Source of the DNA: Strigamia acuminata
Lineage: Eukaryota; Arthropoda; Chilopoda; Geophilomorpha; Linotaeniidae
DNA length: 60,000 nt
Reading direction: 5' to 3'
Assembly: GCA_949358305.1 (NCBI GenBank)
Contig: OX442314.1
Coordinates: 18,781,060 to 18,841,059 of the forward strand
Position numbers and translations under genes: made by a program. The notes beneath the pieces are model-generated. The model ran no database searches. It was not told the origin of the DNA and saw only the letters and a program-made list of their open reading frames with translations. Below, piece after piece: positions 1-15,450 of the stretch (the first letter of the stretch is position 1; each line of letters opens with the position of its first letter).

Positions 1-1478
<1,478 letters not shown>

Positions 1479-1573
1479 ATGGGGACTTATACTACCCGCA
1501 CATGCACACACCGTGAAACAAAGTGCACACCATATATAACCGTAAATCAATTTCGTATTTCTTCAATTCTAAG

Positions 1574-1650
1574 CAGGGGCGGATCTAGCCTTTCGGGGGC
1601 CCTGGGCTTGAGGCTCAAGCCCAATTAGCCCCTATGTAGATCCGCCCCTG
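1574..1650. mobile_element. 77-bp hAT-type MITE with 8-bp target duplication
   Basis: The two ends are inverted copies of CAGGGGCGGATCTA. The element is flanked on both sides by ATTCTAAG (1566-1573 and 1651-1658), an 8-bp direct repeat as made by hAT transposases. The middle holds a second small palindrome (GGGCTTGA / TCAAGCCC), so the whole insert can fold into one hairpin. There is no coding capacity, so it must have been moved by a transposase encoded elsewhere. hAT assignment is from TIR style and duplication length. Confidence 0.85.
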
Positions 1651-1658
1651 ATTCTAAG

Positions 1659-3335
1659 ACACACCCAAGCTACCTAGTCCAATTATTGGCAAATGTACCA
1701 TGTACCCAAACACCTTCCATCGTTCTACAATTTTATTTTATTGTGAAGACAATGCTCCGAACAGCCAGCAATTAAAACGGAAAACCATGCAAGTTAAGCT
1801 TTAAGTTTAAAAGTACAGACGTTTTTTAATTGTCGTAAATTTTAAATTGGTGTATTTCCACTGTCTGAGCAGTAAAGAAGTAACTTTTTGGCACTGCAAG
1901 AGTTTGAATACTTGCAATCAAAAAATACCTTGTTTCCATCTGCTGTTTGTTGTTTTCGTTTATATGTTCGCACATCTTCTCATACTTAATAATGTTCCGA
2001 TTTTCGTCCATTCTAATGTTTTGCTTTTAACTGGTGGCTGAGGTGGCATTGTTCTTTGAGTATTATTAAAACCAAAAGTAAGTCAAAGATGGGGGGAGGT
2101 GAATAATTTGTGCTGTTATAAGATGCATCCCGTTTTTAGAATTGTATATCTTGGGGGGAAAGTGTGTCTTAGAATCGAAGAAATATGGTAGTAAACAAAT
2201 ATATAAGTATCTTATGGGCTGCTTTACTGGGCGCGATAATCATAAATACGACGGCGCGTTTATGAATAGCACAGATATGATTAAGCGCGACGTCGCCCTT
2301 GTGAATAAACTTTTTTTTTTTTTTTTTTTTTTTGATTTTCAATAATTTTTTTTTTTTTTTTTTTTTATAGAATTTTGTGACTGCTGTCGGTGTGAACAAG
2401 CGCGACATCGTTTACATCCCCCAACGTAACTTATGGAATTGAATTCCAACCATTACGAAAATTAGCGGCTATGCAGTTTCGAGTTCAAGGGAGCGTTTAA
2501 AGAGTGACATGTGAAATCAATTATTTACGTTCTTTCTGTTCAGAGTTTGGTATGCATATATACGGTACCAATTGTACAGATCCTCTAATTAAGTTATACG
2601 TATTTGATCTTAATCCATTAAGTAATACACTCTGCGCAAATCCCCGGTAATCCAGGTCTCCTCTGTCGTGACGTGTCTGGTTTCTCTGTCTGGCTTCTCT
2701 GCATACGTCGCAAATGCCATAGTGCGACGTCGCGCTCCTGCATTAACAACAAACCCATAAAATTTGATGTCGCGCTCATTCATATTATTCAAAACAAAAT
2801 ACATGCATAGGTGCGATTCAAAATGCTGCGCCTATGCATGTCGCCCCCGTTATACCAGTAGTCAAATTTTACTCACGTTAAATGTTATAATTATTTAATT
2901 TGCACTAGATCTAATACTCAGTATATTCCATTTAAACTATTTAAAATATTGTGCCACATATCGACCACTGTTTTTGTCTCTCAGTACGATATGAGCATTT
3001 GTTATTAATTTATGTACTTACCGTATGTTTAGTAGTCAATGGATTGTTTTCTCCTCTCGAGCCGGCCCTGATGTCTACCCAACTGATTTCTCCGTACCTT
3101 TCACAATATCAAATGTTTATTCTTATTTACGTATGAAATACAAATACATCTATGTCATATACCGTAATAAAAAAATGTCATAAATCTATCGCAAAATAAT
3201 TACACTATAAATACTTTACAAACGACCCGTTACACTTGCACGAACTTTGTACAAATAAACAATTATATCTACCCGTCTTTTACCTACCTAAAACAGTAAT
3301 TACACATGACAGTGCAATGCTTTAAAAAGATTACA
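1659..3335. other. Intergenic region with poly-T tracts and a GC-rich motif cluster
   Basis: No supportable gene. It lies between the 3' ends of the guanylyl cyclase (+) and the mXR-like receptor (-), so it includes both 3' UTRs. Two long T runs occur at 2311-2332 and 2347-2366. Four copies of an AGCGCGAC(A/G)TC motif occur, two in each orientation (about 2284 and 2398 forward, 2729 and 2767 reverse). A hairpin with near-perfect arms lies at 2801-2841. A decayed transposable element is the likeliest explanation but no ends or target duplication were found. Confidence 0.5.
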
Positions 3336-6300
3336 CTAGACAGAGTGCGACTGCGTGTCTTGTATTGAAATATCTTCCGTCGAAGCCTTAGTCGCAATTT
3401 CTTGCGGAGAAACTTTGGCATCAGCGGAAGATAACAAATCTAAAAAGTGTTTTTCGTCGTTGTCATTTACAGTAACATGAGATCTCTTGAAAAGATGAGT
3501 ATTTTTAACTTGCTGCGCCTCTGGCTTGAAATCTAAATAAATACCGGAATTAAATAAATAAATAAATATTAGGCAAATCATTCCAATTGCAACTAACTTC
3601 CATTGAGAAATTCCTTCCCCGAAGGAGGCTGCGACTGCTTGATCGATGATGATGGCACAAACGTTGTCCGGCATTGCGACATGACACCTTCTTTAGTGTT
3701 TTTCTCCGGTTTCAGCAACACGATGTACAATTTGGGAACGAATAAACATCCGAGTAAAACAAAGCCGGACAGACTTAATGCTAATGAAATCGTTAGCGAC
3801 CTTTGTATTGTGCTCGAACTTGCAAAGAAGACCGGCACAAATGCTAACCACACGATGCATGTTGTGTAGTTAGTGAACGCGATAAACCGCGCTTCGTTGA
3901 ACCCGTCCGGGCATTTCCGCGTCTTGAATGCAAACACTGTACAAATCCCGACTAAGATGAGAGGATACACGAGTCCAACGAGATAAGAAGCATCGTCAGC
4001 ACCGGCACAAATGGCGATGTTGTCTTCGGGTGTCGGATGAATGGAGATCACGATCGGCGGACGATGAAATAACCAGACAGCATTAATGCCAATTTCGAGA
4101 CTGGTGAGCAAACCGGTAATGACTAGCTGCGATTTCGGGCTAATATATCGAGCTTTGTGCGGATTAGGGTTGTTAGGATTAAAAATTCTCGCGATTCTGT
4201 TCGTTTTCGTCACGATTGCGGCGTAGCATAAAGTATAGCAAAAGCCGATTAAAAATCTGGCCACACCGCACGTCATTGGGGTCGGTTTAGCCACAATAAA
4301 AAAGGGCGTTAAAAACGAAAGAAACGTTCCCAACAGCAATATGTAGTTGAGTTCCCGCCCAGCTGCTTTGATAATGGGTGTGTCGGCGTATGTCCAGAAA
4401 ATAAAACCGACAGCTGCTGTGAAGATTACGCCGATGCCGGCTATGGCGATTGTCCCGATAGACCAAGGGTTTTTGTAATCGAGATGCGACACGGGGATTG
4501 GAATGCAGCGGTTTTTGTTGGGTGATGGTAGAGTTCCGAGTGGACAGTCCTGGCAATGAAAATCATCCTGCAAGTATTGGTAATGCGAGCAGTTTGTGCA
4601 TATCCAGCAACAGTGGTCGCCGTCCTGTTGCATTTTCGCCTGTCCTGGAATGCACGGTTTGCTGCAGAATGACGCTGGGAACTGCGGTTCTAATTCAACA
4701 AATTTTAGTGCAGTTGAATTGATTTCTAATTGCGGCTGTGCATCTTCGCTTACTAAAATAAATTAAATAAATAAATAAATAAAAAGTCGAAAAATAAAAA
4801 TAATAAATTCTTTACAAGAATAATTCCCAACAACAATCCATTGGAAACTGTCATCGGCCATTCGCTGGTAATTGTAAATACTGTATCTCGGCAACGCATC
4901 ACGCTGAAAAAACCGAAAAGAAATTCCCCTTTCATCTAAATAAAATAAATGAAATAAAATACGTTAATCGTGGCACAAAAGAACTGACATTCAAAATATC
5001 TTTTACCTTTAAACGTTACATTTTGCAAATATAATTTCAAATCGTGTTTTTCGATCCGTTCTTCCAAAGCACGACATAATCCACGTTTGCCTTTACAAAA
5101 GTTTGTATGCATATTTCGCAAAGCATACGCAAAAGCGTACACAGCATCCCTAATAAAATGCAGATACCACTGTTGGTGGTACCCATTATCTTCCGATACT
5201 TTATAAATTTTCTGACCACACGGAGGATAAAACTCGTTAAACGGGTTGACCCGCACAGTGTCCAGTTTGCACTGAAAATACTCCTCGTAAAATTCACCGA
5301 ACCTGTTGATGACACATCACGATTAATATTAGCCAATAATAAAAGACATTATCATGATTATCGTACCACGGATTTATAGTATTGTCCGATGCAGTTAAAC
5401 TTTTAAAATATTCATCAAAACCGTTTATAATCCCAGCCATCGGTTGGACAGTTATAGCTCCTTCTATAACCTCTTCGACACCATAAGTAACTGAAGCTCT
5501 CCCGCTCCATCCATCAGTCCCGATCCAAACAAAACGACCAACCACATCCAAACGTTTAGCTGCGGACATTAAATTATGCGCCGTTCTCTTGTCAGTAAAA
5601 ACAACAACCACTGCAATGAACCGACACGTCTTAGGAACACTCAGGGAATAAATATATATTTTTTAAAATTGGTATCCTTACCCCGAACATTAGTCTTAAC
5701 TTTGAGGTTTCGAATGACGTCATCATAATCGTCATTGGAAGCTTGATCCACGTGAATTCGTTGAGGAAAAGCGAAACACACGTTATATTTTGGTGCTAGT
5801 CTTTGCAGCTCTTCAAATCCGTTATTGCCATATTCAGTACTTGCATAAACTAAAGATACGTACGTCCAATTGAAAGCCCTAGAATAATAATAATAATAAT
5901 AAATAATTTTAAAAAACCATTCAAAGTTTGACCAATTTAGAATTGAAGTTTTTTAAAGCCATTTTTTTGTCATAAATTGAAAATTCACAATGAGGTAATA
6001 AGTGTATGCAGCAAAGCAATGGCTTACAAGTTAGTCTTATAAACCTTTCCAGTGCCATCTGTGGGAAATATGTAAAAACTGATAGTATCAAAAGGGTATA
6101 TAAAAGAATGCATTTCATCCTTTAAAAAAAAAAATATAAAAATAAAATAAATTAAAATAAATTGGAAAATTCAACCGAATTGAATTTTCTAATTCCACTG
6201 AAAGCCTAGCAAATGAAACGGCTAATTATAAAGTGCGAAAAGTAATTAAACGGGTATAAAATTTTCAATAGCAGCTTTTACGTGCACATTATTTCCAATT

Positions 6301-8657
6301 AACAAATCCGAAACTAATTACTCAATTTACCAGATCGGAATGAGTGATCAGTACAATCCAATTTCAATTTCTAAAACAAATCGATAAGAACTGAAACAGA
6401 CGTACCCCAAAATAGCCATTATGCAATGTGCTTGGTTAATATCTGATGGCACTGTGCGAAAAAAGTACTCAAAAGCTTCTGTTTTGCTTAATGTTGTACT
6501 CGTAGACAAATAGCTAATCTAAAAATCAAAAAAATTTAAAAACAAATAAAAAATTATTCTTACACCTTTTGGTGTTGTATTTCTACTAAGTGATACCTGA
6601 GGAACTTTGAAAAGACGAAGTAAATTGGCAACTTGAAGAGAAACTGCACTGGATTGTGCTCCGATCACGCCAACAATCCTATCGAATTCTCCGCCGCGAT
6701 ATTTGGGAGGTAGACCATCGTGACACATAAATTGTTGCTCGTGGTGTTCGTTCAGCCTGGCAATAAACCCTGATTACAAAACAAACAAATAATAACTCGC
6801 CACTTGTTGCCATCTGTTTTCTGATACAATTTTCCACTCGACAGCATTTCTATTCAACATACGACGTTGCTTAGTAACGAATTGAAAGTACGGCAAAGTC
6901 GTTAGGCAAACGCAATGTGAAGTGCGAATGCGAACCGATTAATACTGTCAATATTTACGTAATGAATATAAATAAAAATAAAAAATATAATGGAAAGTCA
7001 AACAAGAATAACCCGTTTATGTTTAGCGTATAAATATTACTTTACATTTTATATTATTACACATCCAAAGGCTGTGATAAATCTAAATACTCGTCACAAT
7101 TGAATGCAATTTTCCAGTTTTTTTTCAATATTATTCGCTTCAATTTGAGAATATGCACAAGTATTTTGTTTTTTTATGGGTATTCCCAATGGTGTAGTCA
7201 TAAACATACCACCAGGGCTCGCAAACCAACCTCAAAAAACTCGATATCGATATATTTTTTAAATCATACGTCTTAATTTTTACATTTTTTAACCGATAAA
7301 TTTTTATTTTCGTTTTGACCTGTAACAAAAGCGCAATAGTTGCTCGAGGATGTAATTACTCAACTTGACCAATAAAGAAATGAGTCATTAGGAGAACGAG
7401 GAACGGATTTATGATCAAAGTTCATTGCGTACGATCAAATTTATTTAAAAAATATATAAATAAATGAATATGGACAAACCTTTAATGAAATCGAGACTTT
7501 GTTCTAAAGCATGAATTACGTTGTCACAACTGTCTAATGCAATAACTCCCAACTTAAATCCGGGGAGAAGTCCGTCGTTATTAATTTTCTTAACGGTATA
7601 CAGCATTGCTTCGAGTGGTTGAATTCCATCTTCTTTCTGAAACAAATCAATTTGTGTACATCATGTAGCGCGATAATGTTATTAATCACATTTAATAATT
7701 TAATGGCTTTTTGTCAGCCCGTCATAAAAGTCACGTGGTGTCGACTGTCGAGCCGAAGTGATGTCCTCATTATAAAACTTCATCAGCCAATTTGCGACAA
7801 CTAATTTCCTAATTTTACATTTGACAAATAAAATAAATGAAAATAGAACATCGTACAGATGGACTCTGGCACGAGCTATATATCCGTAGTTTATGACTCG
7901 TTAGCCATTGAAATTACATCTTACGATAATACGTTTTAGATGCTAATGGTAGGCATTAGCTTTTCATATCTCAAGTGATGTTTTCAAAGAGAAAGAAAAA
8001 CATATGTGCACTTCTGTAACGAGCGATGGTTCGGAAAGTCATTCCAACTGGTGTAAAAAATAATTGCACGAGTACAAATGACTTGTTTTACATGTAAAAT
8101 TTGTGATCTGCACTCGTCGTGTAAACAAATTACGTTCGCTTAAATGAGTTTGCACATTATCATTATCAAACGATTAATTCGATGTCCCGAAGTTTAATTT
8201 TATGTTATACGTGTTCAATATGAAAAAGCATTGTAAATTTCCTATTTAAATAGTTGTTTTTATGGAGAAAGAATGTGAAATCAAGGCGGCCATTAAATTC
8301 ATTCCCATCATGCTTTGCAACAGCTATGGCGCTGTATAATGCAATTCGGATATAATAATTTACAAAATAAGACATTAAGTGTTTAATGTAACCATGAAAT
8401 TTTAAAGGTTTTGTCATAAAATACAATATAACAATAAGCACAGTCATTGAGGAATTTACCTGAATTCGCCCGCATCCTGAAAAGTTTGTACTTTGTTCGT
8501 GAATAGGAAACAGCGCTCCCAAAATGATGTCACCCGTGTAATTCGCAACGAGACGATAGGGCCATTCATCCAAATCCTCTTCATCCAGATGCCGCGTAAG
8601 TCCCAATATATCAGCAGCATAACATAAAAGTGTTAAAAACAACACTTGTCTCTTCAT
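3336..8657 (-). CDS. Metabotropic-glutamate-receptor-like class C GPCR, mXR/mangetout type
   Basis: About 949 residues. Coding exons (high to low): 8657-8460, 7636-7480, 6769-6597, 6518-6406, 5878-5682, 5610-5367, 5302-5007, 4935-4816, 4752-3598, 3532-3336. Order: signal peptide (MKRQVLFLTLLCYA), Venus-flytrap ligand domain to about residue 510, cysteine-rich domain with nine cysteines (about 525-578), seven membrane segments encoded in one long exon (about 590-830), then a short cytoplasmic tail. The residues that hold the amino-acid backbone in mGluRs are present: SS in GAQSSAVS, STS in ISYLSTS, Y in STEYGN, D in IGTDGW. The two basic residues that in mGluR1 bind the distal carboxylate of glutamate (R78, K409) are proline in GIQPLEAM and glutamate in CRALEER. 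That pattern is described for the insect mXR (mangetout) clade, which does not respond to glutamate. Family membership is certain; the clade is an inference from these residues. Confidence 0.93.
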
Positions 8658-8667
8658 TGAACAACTG

Positions 8668-9485
8668 AAATGAATTAAAACAATTTGAGAAGAAGAAAAG
8701 TAATTCTTAAATTAATTAATTAAAATATTAATTAAAATACTAACTCGTGAAGTCCAACACTTGAGTTTATTGATTGAAATCTCCGAGAGAGAAATAATAA
8801 TTGATGTCTTTTACGTGCAGAAAGCGGCTGCTTTGATGCTGGTGGCTAAAACTAACATGGAGTCAATGAATGCTGAAATACAACCACTTTAAGGCTTGGA
8901 AACCCAAAAAATATTTTCTGAAAAATATTAACAGAGACAAGAAAAAAACGATCAATATAATGCTCTAACTAGTTTGTACTGGTTTTTGCAAATACAATTC
9001 AAGTTTCTTTCTATTTTCCCACGAATAATTTCATTTTTTAAATTTTTTTACGAATATTTTCAACATAAATTTTCAACATAAATGTGGAGATTTGAATTTT
9101 TTAAATTTTTATTCCGAATTCAAAGTCTTTTAAATTCAACTTTCATTCATGCATTTGAATTCTTAAGACATAAAAAAAACAAGAAGAGAAAAAATAAACG
9201 AAATAAAAAGAACTTGTTGCAAAACAAAACAAGACTCGTGCAATTGGTCGAGGTATGTAATGTATGATCAGGTGATCAATCACAAAATGATTTATTTATA
9301 CCGCATCACGCACATGTTTCAACAACATATCAAAGGTTAGTCTATGTATACATACATAATTAGCTTTTGATCAAAACCGATCGACCAAACAATAAAATTA
9401 TGGTTTTTTTTCCCTTTATTTATTCAAAGGTTTTTATTTCTATGTGTCGCATTGCATTTGTAATGATTCGCAATTCGCATCTCAT
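8668..9485. other. Noncoding, probable 5' UTR intron of the receptor
   Basis: AT-rich with no coding exon that I can support on either strand. It lies between the ATG exon of the receptor and the MITE, within the putative 5' UTR intron. Confidence 0.4.
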
Positions 9486-9691
9486 CAGTGGCGTGCAGTC
9501 GGTGATGCAGTGTTTGCAGTTGACACGGGCCCACGAGCTTTGGAGGCCCACAGAGGGTGAAAAAAATGTGTTTTCTTGCCAAATTAATATGTATATCTAG
9601 CCAAGTACCGAAAATCCTAGCTACAGCTCTGCTAAAGGGTCCATCAACCCAACTTGCACACGGGCTAATTTGACTTCATGATACGCCATTG
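9486..9691. mobile_element. 206-bp hAT-type MITE with 8-bp target duplication
   Basis: The left end reads CAGTGGCGTGCAG and the right end is the inverse of CAATGGCGTATCA, so the terminal CA(G/A)TGGCGT is inverted-repeated. CATCTCAT flanks both ends exactly (9478-9485 and 9692-9699). It contains a GGGCCC-rich stretch near its left end and has no coding capacity. The family differs from the 77-bp element at 1574. Confidence 0.75.
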
Positions 9692-9907
9692 CATCTCATC
9701 TCATCCAAATGCACTTCATCTTAAATTTTTTTAATTTTTTTGTAAAAAATGCAAAAAAAATGCACAAAAAATAATTTTTCTTTCTTTATGACATCCTGGA
9801 AATATTTTTAAAACCATCCAATTACCAAATCCGGCCCTTCATCTGATCATTAACACAAAAATAAATTTTTCAGCTTAAATTAAGACAAAGGAATTAAATT
9901 TACTCAC

Positions 9908-9995
9908 CAGTAATAAAAACCAGCTGTTGGATTGTTGCTGTTATTCCTTGACGTTTATCACATCTCAACCATTGTAATGTAAACAGCATAGGGTG
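9908..9995 (-). other. Probable 5' UTR exon of the mXR-like receptor gene
   Basis: On the minus strand a strong donor (CTG|GTGAGT) sits at 9907/9908, and a good acceptor (CATTTCAG) sits at 8667, just upstream of the receptor ATG. Together they suggest a noncoding first exon and a 1.2-kb 5' UTR intron containing the MITE at 9486-9691. The upstream end of the exon is a guess. Confidence 0.35.
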
Positions 9996-11616
9996 GTCTA
10001 CATGTTTTTCTGTTTAGACAATGGAGAGTAGCGCCAGCATGTTCACACCTCCCTATCGAAATGTCGTCTGCTTTCACAACAACAAAGTCATCTGTTAAAT
10101 TTCAAACGTAGCTGTGCAGCAATTGGTGTACATGATTGAGTAATTGCTTCTTATTGGTCAGTTTAAATGATGTCATCTGTTGCTTGACTCACCAGGTCAT
10201 TTCGTTTAGCGACAGATAGGTGTAGCTGAGTAGTGAGTTGAGAATCCGGATATATTTATTTTATTCGTATTGCTTCTAATTTTTAATCTTGTTAAGCCAT
10301 TAAAATTTAAAATACTTAGTATTCAAATTAAAATTTGTCGTTTTAATTTACGATTATCATTCCTTCAACATAAAACTTTATATTTGACAAAATAAACAAA
10401 GCGATCGCCAAAAAAAGTTCGCTCTTATTCAAAGATGGCAACTCTCACGTTTCCGCTCTTATGATATTTTAAATTGTTTTATTATTAATCCAAACGTCAT
10501 CATTTAAAATGCAAATAGAAAAACAGTTTCCAAAATCCCCACATAAAAATGAAATTTGTATTATTTGATTCGATGTCTGAATTTTTTCTTCAAAAAAATT
10601 AGATGGTGTTGAGAGTAGACGACGACGCCATTCTTATTTTGTTTACCTTTTAGCGAACAGCTCGTTATTGACTATATTGTTATTGCCATAGTAATCGTTC
10701 ACACCACAATCAGGACTCTTTCAAGTGGAAAGGGAGTGCTGTTGAAATTATAGTCGTTGCAACTTACAAAACTTGTATCAAACTTGAGGCACCATTGCAA
10801 AATTAATATATAAAAAAATTATACTTGTGTGAAAAATAAAATGACGTGCATTTAAATAAAAATTAGTTGTGTACATTCAATAAACAGTCGTAAATTTTAA
10901 ACTTTTATTTTAGATTTAAATAAAATGCATCATGTCATAACAATTTAGTGCCTGCAATAGCAGAACAAGTGACCATTTTTATTGCTCAATGCTGAATGTA
11001 ATAACCCATTCTTAATTCATTCTTCTAATTCAAGGTAAAGTCACAAAAATTTAATTTTTTTTTTTTATATTTTACTTTAAAAACTTTGCCTTAATTTGAT
11101 GATAAAATATCAAAATGGAGCTCCATTTTGCTTTGGTTTTAACCAACTTCCTATTTCCATTAGTAAGTACGTATTGAGCTTATAGTTATAAACAAAATAG
11201 TCTGTGTAAAGAATAAAGATCTATTTTACTTATTTTTACGCAGAAATTTTCTAATAGATTAAAAAAAATTTTAAGTTCATTGAAATAGTTTTGAGTATTG
11301 AAAAACTAGATGCAAAACGGTGAGAAATTAATCAAATTCAACGTAATTGCGCATTAATTTGAAAAGAGCGAATTGTATGAGCAAAGTGTCAAAATATTTT
11401 CTCATTTCTCAAAACAAAAAACGTGACAATCTTGCCCGTTTTTAACTACTGAAAATTTTTGCGAATAGAAATTGAATAAAATTTTTTTTTTTAAACTTCT
11501 TCCTTAGGAAAAATGCATGCTGGAGTCGAATTGCTGTGATTCAAAATTAACGGTGCACTTGAATCTAATTTCTGGTCAGTGTTTCGCAAGTCCGGAGCCG
11601 TCATTAATGTTTTTAG
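9996..11616. other. Intergenic, upstream of receptor and downstream of the Kv-beta gene
   Basis: No gene supported. The left part is presumably the receptor promoter. Bases 11500-11616 are probably 3' UTR of the Kv-beta gene. AT-rich with short A/T runs; no repeats with clear boundaries seen. Confidence 0.4.
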
Positions 11617-14161
11617 TCATCTTAGTTGAACAAATGGCTGCCGCATGGGTTTGTTATTCAGTACCCGATCAATCTCATTCATGAATTGTGGTGTCAGTTT
11701 CGGAAGAATCTAAAAAATAAACCAAAACAAATTAACCACACGATACAAAATACACGTCAGAAATAAATATCATTACTTGTAAGGCTTGAAAGTTCTCCAA
11801 CAACTGATCAACAGATGAGGCACCCATTAATACACACTGAACATTTTCATTTTTCAACGACCAAGCTAATAAAGAAAAAAATAAATAATAAAAACCTTCC
11901 AAAACTCTAATCAATAATAAATAAATAAATAAATAAATAACCTATGGTTAACTGTGTCACAGTACAGCCTATCTTTTCGGCGAGAAGCGCCACATCGCGA
12001 AGTTTATTATGTTGTTTCTTGCTTCCGTCATTTTGAATTTTGTCTTTAAGCCAAGAGTAATTCTAATAAAAAATGAATTATAATTATTACTGCAATACAC
12101 GAAGCAGGTTTAATTATCAACCTTAAACGACGTTTTCGATATAAGGGGCGCAAATTCCTCACACTTCCCACTGAATAAGCCACAAGCGAGTGGACTCCAG
12201 GTCATCGATCCGACCCCTAGAAATTAAAATTAAAATTAATATTCTTTTCAATAAATTATACATTACATATTTATTGACCTATCTTATGATAAAGTTCTGG
12301 TAAGTACAACTCGACTTTATCTCTGCACAACATATGATATTCTGTTTGTTCACAAGTCGGGGGAATCAAATTAAACTGCCTGGCCACCGTGTACGCTTCC
12401 TATTAATTACATTTAATTAAATAAAAAAGATTAACCACACTTATAATAAAAATTCATTCACAAAAGCAATACTACATGAAATAGAAAATATTTTGAACAA
12501 TTCATTTCCTTAAAAAAGACCAAAAACACTGAGAAAAATCCCTTTTAATATAAAAAAAATTGTCAATCCACATCGAAACAGCATCACGAACAGAAAACAC
12601 TCCTATTGCGTTGTCACAAAAACAAACCCTTTTCTGTTGGATGCCCCAGTAATCAAACGCACCATGATTTCCATGGCAGACCAACGTGATGTTCCCCAAT
12701 ACATCGCTAGCCCTTGGTTTATACAAAATGTAAATGCTCTGACGATCTCTGAATAAAAGCATAGGAATCTCCGATTACAAAATTGAATCATTCCTAATAA
12801 TATTGACATGTTTACCTTCCATGGGACACATGGGATCAGCTTTATTAGCAAATGCGATATCTATGTAACTGAGTTGAAGTCTCTCCAAAGAATCGTGCAA
12901 TCCTTCAATGATATGTTTACGAGATAAACCTCGTTCCGTTTCGGATCTGGCAAAATAAAAATTCACATTTACAATAGGAATTCGTCAATTTATGAATTAA
13001 TACTTTTTTACTGACTTTCCGAACCAGTGCAATTTTGTTGATACGATATAACTCGTTCTCCTATTTATATTAAATTTAAAAAAAAAAATTAAATTCCTTT
13101 AGAAAGTATCTTGTAAATTCCATACCTCCATTTTTTCTTCTTTAAAATTTTCCCAAGAACGATTTCAGCCCTGAAATCATAACATTTATTTATTTAGAGT
13201 GAGTAAAAACAATAAAAACAGTGACATACTTTCCACCAGCATACATTTCCGACGTGTCAAATATGTTAACACCATTTTCGTACGCATGAGTGATGATATC
13301 TTCCGCAGTCTCATCTGATATTTGTGTCCCAAACATGGACCATGCACCCAATCCCAGATTAGAAATCCTTAATCCACTTTTCCCAAGATTTCTATCACAA
13401 AAAAAATAAAGTAAATATTAATAAACCTTATAAATTGTGTAGACTCCACTCATGTTAGACCTATATCTGATCCCAGGCGTGACACTCGTTTGCCGGCTGA
13501 TGGGAAAACGTGTAAGATTCGGTGGCTCGAGTCCAAATTCTTCCATGCACTCCAAACTGGCAATAGGAGCTCTACAGCTGTTGAAAAAAATATTGAGTAT
13601 AAATTAAGTAATGACGTCAAATGTAAACGCACTTCAAAAATGGGCGTAATGCAGTGAAGGTCACCTGACTTGTTTCAAGGGGGTGCTTTTTCGGATGGAA
13701 ATTTGGGGATTTTATTTCTTCTCAAAACAATCTTTTAACAACTGGGGGAAATAGAAATTAAAAACTTTACCGATCTTAATTCTATCTTCACAAAAAAAAT
13801 ATATTAATCATTATGAAAATATTAAATTTATCAATAAAAAACTTTTTTGCGGAAATTAGACCGAAAGTGCAGTCGATAAATCTACATTAAAAAACACTGA
13901 ATTAAAAATAATAATAATAAAAAAATTAATAGAATACCGTAAATAAGTAAAGAAATGAAAAACAATGGAGCGAATGTCAAACTGCCGCATTCCAGTGCAA
14001 CGCTTTTACCTGCTTAGTTGTCCACAAGTCTGACTAACACGGAAGGGATTAAAAGGGTTGAAAGGTGGAGTTGATCCGATTGGTGAGATATCTGTCACAG
14101 ATATCGACCGAATAGGGACCCCACAAAAATCAGCACCGACACAATGATCCGGAGACTGCAT
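11617..14161 (-). CDS. Hk: Voltage-gated K+ channel beta subunit (Hyperkinetic-like aldo-keto reductase)
   Basis: About 418 residues from twelve exons: 14161-14010, 13577-13461, 13391-13230, 13170-13126, 13060-13016, 12946-12816, 12748-12663, 12399-12279, 12216-12122, 12062-11942, 11865-11777, 11709-11617. After a variable N-terminus of about 90 residues comes the Kv-beta core starting YRNLGKSGL. Catalytic residues of the AKR6 family are present: D and Y in [11 protein letters not shown] in STKLHW, N in FANKADP (Asn replaces the usual AKR His, as in other Kv-beta proteins). The [20 protein letters not shown] and LGNKP-like (LNNKP) C-terminal motifs match. It is expected to form a cytoplasmic tetramer docked under Shaker-type channels, with bound NADPH. 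The start is the first ATG of the open first exon; alternative first exons are common in this family and might lie upstream. Two 45-base exons are unusually small. Confidence 0.95.
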
Positions 14162-14918
14162 TTCCGCACTCCTCTGGTGCACCACATCAACTTCAATACC
14201 CAAAACTAACCCTCAACGCCCCCTCAAGGACAAACTTACGAAATTTATACCACTTCCGGTGTTTTTTTTCTTAAGAATAGAGTGGCAAATTTGATTTTTT
14301 CATTTTATTTCGAAATGAAAAAATAAAATTGAAATAAAATGTTGGCAATTTCGTCTCGTCTGCCGAAGATGTTTTTCATCGATCTAGCCCAAATTCGATT
14401 TTCCGTTATGCCGTAAAAACGTTATTTCCAGCCTCCCGCGGCCAGGTAAATGAAAAAATTCATTTTGAGTAAAGAATCATTTGCCTTCTTTCATTTTCCT
14501 CCACATAATTAAGTGATAATAATATTTAAAAGTTAAAAGAGAATGTTTTAACGTGATTAAGTCCAATGTTTTATTTATAGCTAAATCGAACCATTGCCAC
14601 GCAATGACACCTACAGAGGAGAAAATAGCAATGAAGTCAAGCTGTGTTTGTTCCGAATTTAATCCATCTAATTGATGAAAAAAGGTTATTTCCATGAATA
14701 CTAGCGCTGAATAAAGCGTAAATTATATCGATTCGTTTCGTATAATTTTTCGATTAAACAAATTTTAACCCAAACAGAAAACATTTTGCATTCAGTTAAG
14801 TGCAGCAGGAGAAAAATAAGGAAAACAGCTTTTAATATGACAATCAATGGCGAAAACAACACCTGTTTTACTACTCGAGACCCTTGCTACCAGCTTTGAG
14901 ATTTCCCAAGTGACTTTA
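14162..14918. other. Noncoding, upstream of the Kv-beta gene
   Basis: Presumed 5' UTR/promoter side of the Kv-beta gene, ending at the Copia element. No coding exon, RNA gene or bounded repeat seen. Confidence 0.4.
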
Positions 14919-15184
14919 TGTTGTAAATTAAACGACACGACACACGTTGTAACGGTGAAAAATGACAAGTGAGTTTTTTTTCAAAAAGGGAGGGTTAAAT
15001 ACAGTTGTGGGGTCAAAAGAACTCTCTCCTATTGGTTGGTCAAGAAGGTCAGTGACAGTTCACGACCCTAAGTTTCTTCTTGCTTTGTCCACAACGTCCT
15101 GTTCCTAATACTTAGGGGTCAATGGCAACATTGGTGCCTGTCAATCAACAACAAACGCAACATTGGCGCCTGTAAACTCCAACA
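14919..15184 (-). repeat. 3' LTR (sense) of the gag-only Copia element
   Basis: 266 bp, TG...CA ends with TGTTG/CAACA short inverted termini, no difference seen from the copy at 16664-16929. Confidence 0.95.
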
Positions 15185-15196
15185 AATTCCTCCCAC
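15185..15196 (-). other. Polypurine tract of the Copia element
   Basis: Directly internal to the 3' LTR, reading GTGGGAGGAATT on the sense (minus) strand: the expected plus-strand primer site. Confidence 0.7.
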
Positions 15197-15450
15197 AGGT
15201 CGGCAATGTTGCTCAATAAAGTTTATTCATTTTTTTTTTTTTTTCACAATTGTGCTGTTCTCAAATCGCCTCTCTCTTCCTGGTTCGAATTGTTCGTTTT
15301 TCTCGTGTCTTAAATCGTATTTTCTTTTTGTGGCCCAATTTCTGCCCGCGGCCTGAATTAAATTTCCCGGTTACTCACGCCTTGTGTAGGTCTTGTTGCA
15401 CCATCGCTTGTCTTTTCTTTGTTTCGCAATCGTCTCCTTTTCTTCTCGTC